Assembly (NCBI GenBank): GCA_933822405.4
Contig: CAKOGP040001958.1
Span: forward strand, 1-64,000
DNA length: 64,000 nt
Source: Cylindrotheca closterium
Taxonomy: Eukaryota; Bacillariophyta; Bacillariophyceae; Bacillariales; Bacillariaceae
Direction: 5' to 3'
The notes beneath the pieces were generated by a model, which saw only the letters and a list, made by a program, of their open reading frames with translations, did no database searches and was not told where the DNA came from. Position numbers and translations under genes: made by a program. Of this stretch, positions 29,460 to 39,800 are shown piece by piece; the stretch's first letter is position 1; each line of letters starts with the position of its first letter.

Positions 29460-30863
29460 TTAGGAAGCAGCTACGGAATTTTCCCTTTCCTTCCGTATCA
29501 TCATTTCCTCCTTAGTCATGGCGTTGATCGTCCCTTGTGCCTTATGAAAGGTCTGGTGAAAGAATAGGTTATGCTTGTATATTGTTTCGAGGCGTGGGTG
29601 TTCCACTGGATTCAAATTCACACACTTTTGTAGTACATCTTCAAATATCTTGAGACTAGAGTCGATATGGTTCTTGATCATGATGCATGTTTCCAGATGA
29701 TACTGCTGTCTCAAGTAGCCTTTGGTTTCCTTGTCTTTGTCAACATGTGCCCTGTAGAACTTTTCCTGCAACTCTGGAACCTGTTCCAAAATGGAATACA
29801 ATGTAACATCAAAGATCGCGTCGGCAATGGTGCCATCACGAGTATCAAACAGCATCTTGTCTGTGTCATAGCCAATCTCCACATGCTTTTTGGTAGGATT
29901 AGTTACCAGCATTTGACAGAATATTTCAGTTTGTGATTCATCCACAAACCCGAAAATACTCAGGAATTTGGAAGGCACTCTGGAATGGCCGTAACTCAAT
30001 TTTAATGGAGTCGATGGGTCAGCGTCTTCTTTCAGAATGATATGACATTCATCCGTATCTTCATCGTAATCAATAAAGGTATTTGGAGGGTCGCCATGAT
30101 TGAACATGTCCCCCATCGGTACCAGGTCGTGCCTGTTCTTGTCATCAAAATCTTCTTTTCCCCAACACCGAGTGAAAACGACATTGAACGCCCACAGAAG
30201 CACTTCCTTGTCCGCTTTTGTTTCGTCACTAAGAACGCCCTCTGCAATCATTTTAATGGCTTCAAGGAAGGCTTCGTGATGTAAGCGTACCATCTTTGCC
30301 AGTGACCAAGCAAACGGTGGCAAGCACTCCAATTCTTCTTCGTCCATGGAAACTGCCGAATTGAAGGTCCTCGGTAAGGATTTCATCCATCCATGCCACT
30401 TTGATGCCTCTCCTTTCTCATATTCTTGCAAAATCCGTATCCATAGGTAAAATTGATGGCTTTGCTCGTCAAGTTTTTTGGATTGCAAGTATTCTACGGC
30501 CTTCCCCACATCGGATCCCAGCTCATCACGGATTGTCGTGGACGATAACCTCAGCTCCTTGGGTATCGTCATTAGAACCTGTGCTTCATTTATTGGCTTA
30601 GATAGACTGATGAACCAGTCTCCATCGGGTGATGATGACAAGTCTAATCCGTCGGCAAGAAGTACCCCATTCTCCTTGGTCCATGATTTGAAGGAATCCA
30701 GATCTCTGGAAATTGTGGGATCCATAATCGTGTCTCGTATTGACTGTTGGCATTTTCCCAGAGCTTGACCATGATAGCACAATGGATTATTTCGTTTCAC
30801 TTGAAATGCAACTGCACTTACGGAGCAGAGAGCAAGTGTAGAAAGTAGCCTATATATCATCAT
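29460..30863 (-). CDS. SET-domain protein methyltransferase, Rubisco LSMT-like, with plastid presequence
   Basis: 467 residues, single exon, ATG at 30863. The N-terminus MMIYRLLSTLALCSVSAVAFQV carries a signal peptide ending in SAVAF, an ASAFAP-type plastid import site. The body follows the split SET family of Rubisco large-subunit/SETD3-type lysine or histidine methyltransferases: SWTKENGV near the start, IPKELRLSSTTI, then LVPMGDMFNHGDPPNT with the NH cofactor motif, and LSYGHSRVPSKFLSIFGFVDE with the SYG motif. A helical substrate-binding domain follows to the end. Likely modifies a stromal protein; the target is unknown. Confidence 0.8.
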   Translation of the reverse strand: MMIYRLLSTLALCSVSAVAFQVKRNNPLCYHGQALGKCQQSIRDTIMDPTISRDLDSFKSWTKENGVLLADGLDLSSSPDGDWFISLSKPINEAQVLMTIPKELRLSSTTIRDELGSDVGKAVEYLQSKKLDEQSHQFYLWIRILQEYEKGEASKWHGWMKSLPRTFNSAVSMDEEELECLPPFAWSLAKMVRLHHEAFLEAIKMIAEGVLSDETKADKEVLLWAFNVVFTRCWGKEDFDDKNRHDLVPMGDMFNHGDPPNTFIDYDEDTDECHIILKEDADPSTPLKLSYGHSRVPSKFLSIFGFVDESQTEIFCQMLVTNPTKKHVEIGYDTDKMLFDTRDGTIADAIFDVTLYSILEQVPELQEKFYRAHVDKDKETKGYLRQQYHLETCIMIKNHIDSSLKIFEDVLQKCVNLNPVEHPRLETIYKHNLFFHQTFHKAQGTINAMTKEEMMIRKERENSVAAS

Positions 30864-31461
30864 GACTTATCCTGTGATTTTGTTGGACGGTTTTCTGTGT
30901 TTTATCTTCGTTCGTTATTTATTCCACGCGGAACCTCAGCGACTACTTCGACTCAAGGAAAAAAGGCAACGAGAAAAAGCGCTCCTATACTTATCTATAT
31001 AAAGCATATACAAGAAAAGGACAAACTGTAAATCTTACAAGGAGAAGGTGTGCTATGTATGTGGATCGGCGCCTTGAGTTCTTGGTTCGGTCAGGAGCGA
31101 AAATGAATGAATCAATTCAAGCGGTTGAGCCAGTTCCTCCATGAACAAATCATGCTTCGGCAAAATCCTGATCAAAGGTGCCACTCCGAATCAGTATCGA
31201 AAGTATTGAAATAGAAACGAGCCGATGTGCAATCCGATGGTATCAAGGCTATGCAATTGATACTGCGATTGGAGCAGTGTTTCTTCTCTTTTCCTCTCCG
31301 ACTTTAATGACCATTCTTTGTTTGTGGAAGCAGAGAGGAGTTTGTATGGCTTTGTTTGTAGTAATCCTCTGGCCCCAATTGCTCCACTGAGTTAATGTCA
31401 CCAGCATTGCTCCGGTAATTCCTCGTATCGCTCTTGCCTCGCTGCTGTAGTGGTATCAGGG
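30864..31461. other. Non-coding spacer
   Basis: Upstream of the SET gene and downstream of the 7TM receptor gene (both minus strand). Several A/T-rich words, no gene recognised. Confidence 0.4.
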
Positions 31462-32705
31462 CTACGAGTTTCCTTCCTCCACTAGTTCGAATGCCTTTGT
31501 TACTGAATCCACAGTTGCATTGTTTACTTCTCTAGCACTCACTGCACTACTGAATTGCTCCGTTCTTGCTTCTTCTTCTTCTTCATCATCATCATCTCCT
31601 TCATGGATTCCAAGAAAGCTGTCGGATCTGAAGTTATCCAGGCTACCAAGCTTTCCAGTATTTTCCGGTGCAGTCGTATCTGGTGTGTCTCCCTTAAATG
31701 AAATCAATCGTCTACATGCATCCCAAACATCTGGTTTCACCAAGCACACGGCAGCCGAGGCGGCACCCTGGAGATGGGCCCAAGCACCTCCAGTGAATCC
31801 CCACCAAGAAGAAAGCCAATTGCTGCCCACAAATGTGATGAGAATGGCTGGCAACCAAAACACGCTACAACAAAAAATGGCTTGTCTGGTTAGAACATTG
31901 AAATTGGACCAAATCCCGTACACATTGTGTTCCTGGCTACTCACAAGTAAATGAGAACCAGTCGGAAGAAGATCATTAGAGTCTTTCGTTGCTTCAGTGG
32001 CGGAAGCAACCGATGGCGCAACGTATCAAAAGTAATGTAGCTGATATAAAGTAGCGGAATGACAAAGACGCAAGGGGCAAAAACCGAGTAGAAAAAGATC
32101 ACACTTGTCTGATCATAGGGCATTGGAAGGCAGAGGACTCCGCTGTAGAGTCCATTTCGTATTGGCCACCAATCAGCTCCCCAAGCAGCCCACGACGCCA
32201 CAAATCCTGACCAAGCGTAGACGCTGAGAGACTGAACGGACACCCTGAACCTTGTAGGCGGATGATATCGGATCGCTCTGTTCGAGCAGTAGAGCATCTT
32301 GTGTAGTTGCCATGCCAATATTGCGTTCAGCCATGAACTTGAAGCAATGGCAAAAACGCAATAGAAGGATTGGTACGTGCAGGATGCGTCCGAATAGAAG
32401 GCACCCGTCGACACGTTCAGGCTGCACGTGATTATGCACGATGCTGTAAAGGCCAGATCGGGAGCTGTTAGGTACAGCAAGTACGTGTTGAAGGAGTTGC
32501 GTCGGCACTTCTTGTCCAGCAAAATGGCACAAAAGACAGAGGCCATGAACACTGCTGCGATTGCGAGAAGTGTAATGTACAACATCCACTGAATGTGAAG
32601 AATTTCATCTGATGGTGCTGCCTTGAGATTGTCAAACACTGTATTGTTTGGTCCAAGCTCCCATTCTCGCACTTGAATGTCTAGAAGTTCATCGTCCGAA
32701 GACAT
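31462..32705 (-). CDS. Seven-helix receptor-like membrane protein
   Basis: Exons 32705-31945 and 31864-31462 join across an 80-bp intron (GTGAGT...TTGTAG), giving 387 residues; the upstream extension starts with TTG and is not used. Helices read in order: HIQWMLYITLLAIAAVFMASVF, YLLYLTAPDLAFTASCIITC, FYCVFAIASSSWLNAILAW, VSVQSLSVYAWSGFVASWAAW, VIFFYSVFAPCVFVIPLLYI, then across the splice LMIFFRLVLIYFVFWLPAILITFVG and AHLQGAASAAVCLV. The FxFWLP in helix 6 recalls the CWxP switch of G-protein-coupled receptors, and cysteines in loops 1 and 2 could pair. The C-tail is acidic (EGDDDDEEEEEA). The N-terminus has an NNT glycosylation site. Ligand unknown; receptor function is an inference from topology. 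Confidence 0.65.
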
Positions 32706-33007
32706 GATGGATTTTGTGTGCACCAAGGTGTAATCTTAGGACAGAAACTGAACTGTGCCAGGTATTGCAGAACAAAAATGAATGGTCATTTTGGCATTCG
32801 CCATCATTCGACCTTCTTTTTCTGCTCAAAATATGATCGCGCGTGGACTCATTAAAATAAGTTTTTAAAAGCTAGTTTTGGACGGAGGCGAACCAATTCG
32901 AAAACATGAAAATAGTACTGACTGACTCAGCTTTTAAAAGAATCAATCCCAGGCTGGAACAAGGATTGCCTGCTGGAACACAAATTGTCAATCGGGGGTA
33001 AAATAAT

Positions 33008-34289
33008 GGCTTTTATACTATGCTGGTGCAACTATTTATACTAAATCCCCCGGGGAAAAATAAGGGGGAAGAGGAAGAAAAAGGAAAGAAAAGAAAACGA
33101 AGAGGAAAGAAAAGAAAAGAGGAGAAAGCAACAGGATTGCAATAAAGTGTCTTTACAACACAGCACTGGCCTCATGCATACCGTCGCAAGAATATATGCT
33201 CTATGACCCTGGCTCTAGCCAGGATTTTGACGGATTTTGAACAAGGTAACAATGATTGTTTGATGTATGTTGACCGATGCCTCTGAAACTTTTGAAATGA
33301 CGTTCGAGCACCTCTAATAACATCATCTGTGCCTTCATATCGCAGATCCAATCAGAAATCGGAGATTTATCGCACTCTGAATTTGAGGTCACGAACATTT
33401 CAAGATATGCAGCGTAGAAGTTGATGTCATTGATGATGGTAGTCAGATTTTGCGTCGTCAATGGACTCAATATTTTGGGAATCAAGCAAGGTGAGGAAGG
33501 ACCAAATCCAGGCTCAAGCTCGCCGCCAAAGAGCCTACAATAATCAACCGTTTTTTGAGTAAGATGCAAAGGCGAAAACAGAGGCAAACTCTTGCTGGGT
33601 TCCTTGATGGCCAAGTTTCCACCATAAGGCCGCGCTACGACAGTTTACTACCGTATGGTCACAGGGGATGGGTTTATTCTGACGAGAAAACAATCAACAA
33701 GGCCTTGGTGCACGGAATTGAGACAATGATTAGATTCCAAAGGTAAAGTGACACCTACTACTAGCAACTATGGCAGTTGTTATCAGTTTCTTACAGGGGC
33801 ATGCTACCATAAGTGACACTGAAACGATAGAAATTAATCTATAATATAAATAGAAGATTGAAAACGAAGTTTCTACAGATGGGCGTATCCGTCACCTCAT
33901 GCTGTAGCGCTTGTCAATTCGGTTTGGTGGCTGCCACACCCGTTCTTCAGAGCAGCTAGAAGTGATCATAGGGTAACTGTATCGCTAGCTCGTAATCCAG
34001 TGGTAAGGTGAGTCATTAAAACAAGGTGCGACAGTGCTTTATAATACAATGGCAGAGTGGCAGGGCCGTATCTAGCCTGGGCCTACGGTACCAGGTACCA
34101 GGTACTATCCCCCTATAATCATCATTTGCAAGTAATGACGAGTACTAACTTAGTGGAGATTGTCTATTTTTAGTGAATAGCCCGCTGTGATTGGTTCAGA
34201 CCACTAAAAATGGGTTGATTTTTAGTGATTTGACTAACTCTCATTGGCTGAAAACCCACTAAAAATTGCACCTGCATAATGTAAGAGCC
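33008..34289. mobile_element. TIR element, copy A (non-autonomous DNA transposon-like)
   Basis: 1282 bases bounded by imperfect 24-bp terminal inverted repeats: left end GGCTTTTATACTATGCTGG..., right end, on the other strand, GGCTCTTACATTATGCAGG..., 20 of 24 positions equal. The 8-mer AAAATAAT lies directly outside both ends (33000-33007 and 34290-34297), as a target-site duplication would. Subterminal copies of TTTTTAGTG/CACTAAAAA in both orientations lie inside the right end. No transposase is recognisable. TIR plus 8-bp duplication would suit hAT-like elements; this is inference. Confidence 0.65.
33564..33812 (+). CDS. Possible small ORF inside TIR element A
   Basis: An open frame 33564-33742 ends at a GT (CAAAG-GTAAAG) and can splice to 33797-33812 (TTACAG acceptor), giving 64 residues that start MQRRKQRQTLAGFL. 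The same frame and splice sites recur in copy B (34989-35167), where a CT insertion shortly after the acceptor changes the last residues. No similarity recognised; it may be neutral sequence kept by recent duplication. Confidence 0.2.
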
Positions 34290-34409
34290 AAAATAATGGT
34301 GTCCTCCCCAAAAATGCACTATTGAAAAAGTATCGGTATTTGAAGTGATTTGACTAACTCTCATTGGCTGAAAACCCACTAAAAATTGCACCTGCATAAT
34401 GTAAGAGCC
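34290..34409. repeat. 120-bp tail unit between the two TIR elements
   Basis: Starts AAAATAATGGTGTCC and ends with another copy of the element's right end (TTGCACCTGCATAATGTAAG...AGCC). The same 120-bp unit follows element B at 35717-35836, with a partial third copy after it. It contains CACTAAAAA and a CATTGGCTG box. Confidence 0.85.
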
Positions 34410-34415
34410 AAAATA

Positions 34416-35716
34416 GGCTTTTATACTATGCTGGTGCAACTATTTATACTAAATCCCCCGGGGAAAAATAAGGGGGAAGAGGAAGAAAAAGGAAAGAAAA
34501 GAAAACGAAGAGGAAAGAAAAGAAAAGAGGAGAAAGCAACAGGATTGCAATAAAGTGTCTTTACAACACAGCACTGGCCTCATGCATACCGTCGCAAGAA
34601 TATATGCTCTATGATCCCAGGATTTTGACGGATTTTGAACAAGGTAACAATGATTGTTTGATGTATGTTGACCGATGCCTCTGAAACTTTTGAAATGACG
34701 TTCGATCACCTCTAATAACATCATCTGTGCCTTCATATCGCAGATCCAATCAGAAATCGGAGATTTATCGCACTCTGAATTTGAGGTCACGAACATTTCA
34801 AGATATGCAGCGTAGAAGTTGACGTCATTGATGATGGTAGTCAGATTTTGCGTCGTCAATGGACTCAATATTTTGGGAATCAAGCAAGGTGAGGAAGGAC
34901 CAAATCCAGGCTCAAGCTCGCCGCCAAAGAGACTACATGTGTATTACATGATTGAAGAAATGCAATAATCAACCGTTTTTTGAGTAAGATGCAAAGGCGA
35001 AAACAGAGGCAAACTCTTGCTGGGTTCCTTGATGGCCAAGTTTCCACCATAAGGCCGCGCTACGACAGTTTACTACCGTATGGTCACAGGGGATGGGTTT
35101 ATTCTGACGAGAAAACAATCAACAAGGCCTTGGTGCACGGAATTGAGACAATGATTAGATTCCAAAGGTAAAGTGACACCTACTACTAGCAACTATGGCA
35201 GTTGTTATCAGTTTCTTACAGGGGCATGCTCTACCATAAGTGACACTGAAACGATAGAAATTAATCTATAATATAAATAGAAGATTGAAAACGAAGGTTC
35301 TACAGATGGGCGTATCCGTCACCTCATGCTGTAGCGCTTGTCAATTCGGTTTGGTGGCTGCCACACCCGTTCTTCAGAGCAGCTAGAAGTGATCATAGGG
35401 TAACTGTATCGCTAGCTCGTAATCCAGTGGTAAGGTGAGTCATTAAAACAAGGTGCGACAGTGCTTTATAATACAATGGCAGAGTGGCAGGGCCGTATCT
35501 AGCCTGGGCCTACGGTACCAGGTACCAGGTACTATCCCCCTATAATCATCATTTGCAAGTAATGACGAGTACTAACTTAGTGGAGATTGTCTATTTTTAG
35601 TGAATAGCCCGCTGTGATTGGTTCAGACCACTAAAAATGGGTTGATTTTTAGTGATTTGACTAACTCTCATTGGCTGAAAACCCACTAAAAATTGCACCT
35701 GCATAATGTAAGAGCC
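34416..35716. mobile_element. TIR element, copy B
   Basis: 1301 bases, nearly identical to copy A, offset by 1408. Differences include a loss of about 9-10 bases near 34617 relative to copy A, and an insertion of about 27 bases around 34937 (word TGTATTACATGATTG). The left flank keeps only AAAATA, whereas AAAATAAT follows the right end. The arrangement element-tail-element-tail suggests unequal crossing-over in tandem rather than two separate insertions. Confidence 0.7.
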
Positions 35717-35890
35717 AAAATAATGGTGTCCTCCCCAAAAATGCACTATTGAAAAAGTATCGGTATTTGAAGTGATTTGACTAACTCTCATTGGCTGAAA
35801 ACCCACTAAAAATTGCACCTGCATAATGTAAGAGCCAAAATAATGGTGTCCTCCCCAAAAATGCACTATTGAAAAAGTATCGGTATTTGA
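35717..35890. repeat. 120-bp tail unit plus partial copy
   Basis: A full unit at 35717-35836 and the first ~54 bases of another at 35837-35890. After this, the sequence TGTACTGACTCAGC resembles GTACTGACTGACTCAGC found left of element A (about 32925-32941), so both could be remnants of one pre-insertion site. Confidence 0.75.
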
Positions 35891-35974
35891 TATTGTACTG
35901 ACTCAGCGTTCATAAGTCGTAGTTTTCGAAGGAACGATGCATCGTATTATTCACAACAATAGTCACTTTGCACC

Positions 35975-36703
35975 ATGAGAACTACCAGTTGCATCTTCCT
36001 CTTTACAACTCTTGCTCAAGTAGCTCAAGGTTTTTCCAGCTCACATGATAATGCTTCTATTCGTAGTAGTACCAGCGCCACCTCTGCAACTCCAGCTGCT
36101 GTGATGGACGAAGCCGAAGCATTTTCCAAGTCAACCTTTCCCATTGCCCCTGAAAATCTCATTGCCCGGGCGAAAGAGGTCCTTGGGCCTGAAATCGGTA
36201 TTGGAACACAGGATGGCGGCGAATGCCTGGCCAATGATTTTCAATTCTGTGCCGCTGTTGTCGGGCCCATTCCCAAGGACGAATATCTGGGTGCCTTGGG
36301 AACCTTCAAGCTGGAGGATTCCTTCGAGATTCAACAGAACCTTTTTGGATTCACTGTCGATCCAATGCAACCAAATAGAGTATGGTTTTTTGACCGACAG
36401 ACGGCAAAGCATGTGAATACGTTTAATGGGGTCGAAGCCACTGGAAAACAACTTGAAATGCCTCCTCAGCTATATCACGTGGATTTCAACGACGATGGAA
36501 AAGTAACGGAATTTGGATTCTACACCGTCGACAGACAACAAGGAAATACTGGAGGTCTTGGAGGTGCTTTTGGATACTTCTATGGTGTAGGAAAGCCCCT
36601 TCCTATTCGTGAAGCACAACCTTTCAAGCCCTCTTTCCGATACCGTGTTTTGATGGGACTGGGTAATTTGGCGAAGAAACTACAAAAGAAGAAGGAAGAT
36701 TGA
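35975..36703 (+). CDS. NTF2/SnoaL-like protein with plastid-type presequence
   Basis: 242 residues, ATG at 35975. MRTTSCIFLFTTLAQVAQGF is a signal peptide with cleavage before Phe followed by a Ser/Thr-rich stretch, the diatom plastid pattern. Residues about 60-225 have the alternating strands of an NTF2-like fold: CLANDFQFCAAVVGPIPKDEYLGALGTFKLEDSF, VDPMQPNRVWFFDRQTAKHVNTFNG, PQLYHVDFNDDGKVTEFGFYTVD. Such domains occur in SnoaL-type cyclases and many ligand-binding proteins. No catalytic pair could be assigned. It ends in a basic helix (LAKKLQKKKED). The 5' flank abuts the TIR element region, only ~84 bases from its last repeat. Confidence 0.6.
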   Translation: MRTTSCIFLFTTLAQVAQGFSSSHDNASIRSSTSATSATPAAVMDEAEAFSKSTFPIAPENLIARAKEVLGPEIGIGTQDGGECLANDFQFCAAVVGPIPKDEYLGALGTFKLEDSFEIQQNLFGFTVDPMQPNRVWFFDRQTAKHVNTFNGVEATGKQLEMPPQLYHVDFNDDGKVTEFGFYTVDRQQGNTGGLGGAFGYFYGVGKPLPIREAQPFKPSFRYRVLMGLGNLAKKLQKKKED

Positions 36704-36779
36704 ATTCAGATCTGCATGCATTGTGTTCGGAGATTAACAACAAGCTAACACGGTCAAAGCATAACATAAAGAGCCCTGA

Positions 36780-36785
36780 AATAAA
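36780..36785 (+). terminator. Possible poly(A) signal AATAAA
   Basis: AATAAA 77 bases after the stop codon of the NTF2-like gene and just before the 3' end of the convergent surface-protein gene. Confidence 0.3.
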
Positions 36786-36852
36786 ATATATCTAGATCAT
36801 TACATGTGTTTCAATAGGAGTAGTCTTCTTGACATTCGCATCGATACCGCTC

Positions 36853-39800
36853 TTACGGTAAAAATGCCTCCGAGTTTACATCGAAGCACAAGTCTGATAC
36901 TCCTCCAGACTCATTTTCAATGAAGATCCACTCGCAAAGGTTTGTGGTGTCCACGTTGAAGTCTCCATAGTTTCCTTGGAAGGTTGCGTTCAAGACGCTG
37001 CTAACGGATATCTTTCCTGTTGCTCCTTCCGCTGACGAATCGTTGTCGTAGAACCAAGATTCTAAAAGTGTGAATTGCACTGAACCTCTTCCGAGCAAAG
37101 CAAAGCCGCCGCCTCCTTCTGTCGCCGAGTTGCCTTCGAAAGTTGTCCCAACAATCCGAACTCTCATGTCTGAGTTTTCCTCATTGCTCAGGAAGAAGAA
37201 TCCGCCTCCTTCGAATCTCGCCGAGTTGTCCACAATTTCACTCTCTTCTATAGATACTACAGTTGTATCAACGAATGCGGCCGCACCGCCACCAATCGCC
37301 ATTCCTGAATTGAATTGGCTGTGTGTGATAGATACAGAATTGGCATTGCCAACGTACAAGCTACCGCCATATGATTCGGAGAAACCGCTGGAGAATTCGC
37401 AAAACTGGATCGAATGGTATCCCGGAGCGTCAATTATGAGATTGCCCCCGTTTTCAACATTCATTCCGCTCTGGAAGCGAAGTCCAACGGCTGTGAAATT
37501 GCCACCTTGAGTAACCGACATGATCGGTGCAGTCAAATTTGTGCCAGACAGCGTACATCTTGGATATGCTTCACAGCAAATAGTAATGTTGGGTTGTGAG
37601 ACTTGAAGCGTTTCAGATACGTATACCATCCCACCACAAAGTGATATGACCTCATTTGGCTGGGCATTCAAAAGCATGGAGTTGAGGTCGCCCTCTGTCT
37701 CCGCACAAACAGGAAGACTCCTAGTACATGTAGGTACTGCACCTGGGTTTCCGGTGGGAATCCCAGTTTGGTCTGGTGGGAAATCATCATCGGATATCAG
37801 AATACTCTCTTCAGTACCAAAGCATAGTCCACCGTCATAGTCAGTGTTCTCATCAAAGTAGAAGCCTTGGCAGGTAGACGAAGCATCAGAGTTTCCTACC
37901 CCAGAATTTCTTCGAATCGTAGCTACAGTTGAATTTGTACCAGTGACGGATAGGGCCCCCCCAACAATTGATGCAACATTGAAGGCGAACACTGTGTCCA
38001 GTACTGTCATATTGATTGAATCAACATCTTGAACCGCCAAACCACCTCCAATTTCTGCTGAGTTTTCTTCAAATCTGGAATTTTCAATATACAGCTGCTG
38101 TGTCGTTGAATCGGCGAGCATAGAATCGAAGGTATGATGCACCAATACACCACCCCCGGCACCTTGCCCAAAATTATTTCGAAACTGTGAATTTCTGATT
38201 TCTGCGGACCAAGTGTTTTCAAATGCGACTCCACTCCCGCCAAGTGGCGAAACGCCGACATCAAAGTTGCTATCTGAAATAGAAATCGAGTCGCCATTAG
38301 CAACAAATAGATTTCCGCCAAACATGAATGAGGTTTGTCCTCCGACAAATTGACAGTTTCTGATATTGTGGTGCCCAGGCGCATCAATAGCCAAGTTCCC
38401 ACCGTTTTGATTGGAGAACCCATTCTGGAAGTGGATACCAGTCACAGTGAAGTCCGCACCCGATACTGACATGATCTGTGTTTCATATGCGCCATCTAGT
38501 GCGCACCAGGAAGATTCTCGGAGGCAGCACAGAGTCATGTTGGACTTCACCACGCTGATCGTTCGCAAGATTCCCATGTCACCACAGAGCGCAATGGTGG
38601 CTCCTTCACGAGCTTCGTTCAGTTCTCTGGTCAGCGCTGACTCTGTCGACACACAAGCACCAGATGTTGGCATACATCTTGGGGCAGGAGCATCCGTTGG
38701 CGAAAGCGTCGGTAGCGATATCGGAGGCAATGTTGGGCCCGGCTGCGTTGTGCCGGTAGCTGTAGTCACATAGAATGATTGGCACAATCCGGTAGGCCAC
38801 ACGCCATCCTCAGTGAAACCACCAAACGAAAACACTTCTTCGCCCCACGCTGGTTCTTCTATGTTGAATCGACGATCAAAGACACCGGCAAAAATTGAAA
38901 TTTCATACGATTCCGCCATGCCAAAACATATTTCAATAGTGCCGTTTTCATAGAACAAAGCCTGTGCATTGATGCGACTGGAAGGAAACGAGAACACCGA
39001 GACATTTTCCCAAGAGATGACATAAAGGACATTTGGATCAAGCAACGCAGGTTTGGCCTCTAGCTGCGTAGCATCTAAGAACCACACATCACCACTGGTT
39101 GATGGATCCAGATCTGCAGAAGCTACTGCAATTTCCCCACATTCTGAACTCTCGGTGGGACACCCATCAACACGAATCATTCCGTTGCTAGTGACAAGTA
39201 AGCGATCGGTGAAGGTATCTTGCACCCAACGAATAGGCACATCGAGTTCAACAATCTGCTCGTTGTCGTCAAATGTCGATACCACTTCCAACCTTTCAGA
39301 TCCTGAAATGGCAGACAGATACATGAACTCATTGGAGTACAATGCTGAGACAGTTTGTCCCTTATCGCCTTTATGCAAGCACGTCAAATGAGGATGAAAC
39401 GGGTTGTTAGGATGTTGCTTGAATCAACGAATCTATTCAGACTATGATCTTCTTACCGACAAGTGTTTGACAAGTATTCTGGGGAGCACTCGTTCCATTT
39501 GATTGACCAAACGAATCAAAATTTGGACCGGTTGCATAAAAGTTTCGTCCGTCTACATACCCATAAATGTTGGAGTCGAAGTCTAAAAATTCGTTTTCCA
39601 GAAACATCTCACCCCAGCATATGTCGATTCGTCCTTCGGGATGTATTAGAACCTGCCCATTAAGGCGAGAGTTGTCAGTATTGGAAGGGTCAAAAATTTT
39701 CATGTTTTCCCATGAAACAAAAGTCACGCCAGATGGCTCCCTTCGGAAGTATCGAACGTTGCTTTCATTGTCACGGCTGGTATCTAGGTCCATTGAAATG

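Noticed and set aside
33201..33614. 137-codon minus-strand frame in TIR element A
   Set aside because: It begins with TTG, is broken in the second copy by indels, overlaps another frame and matches no known family.
39387..39437. Two separate genes at 36853-39387 and 39437-42376
   Set aside because: The right frame has no ATG start, a GTAAG donor and in-phase acceptor lie between, and the same repeated domain occurs on both sides.
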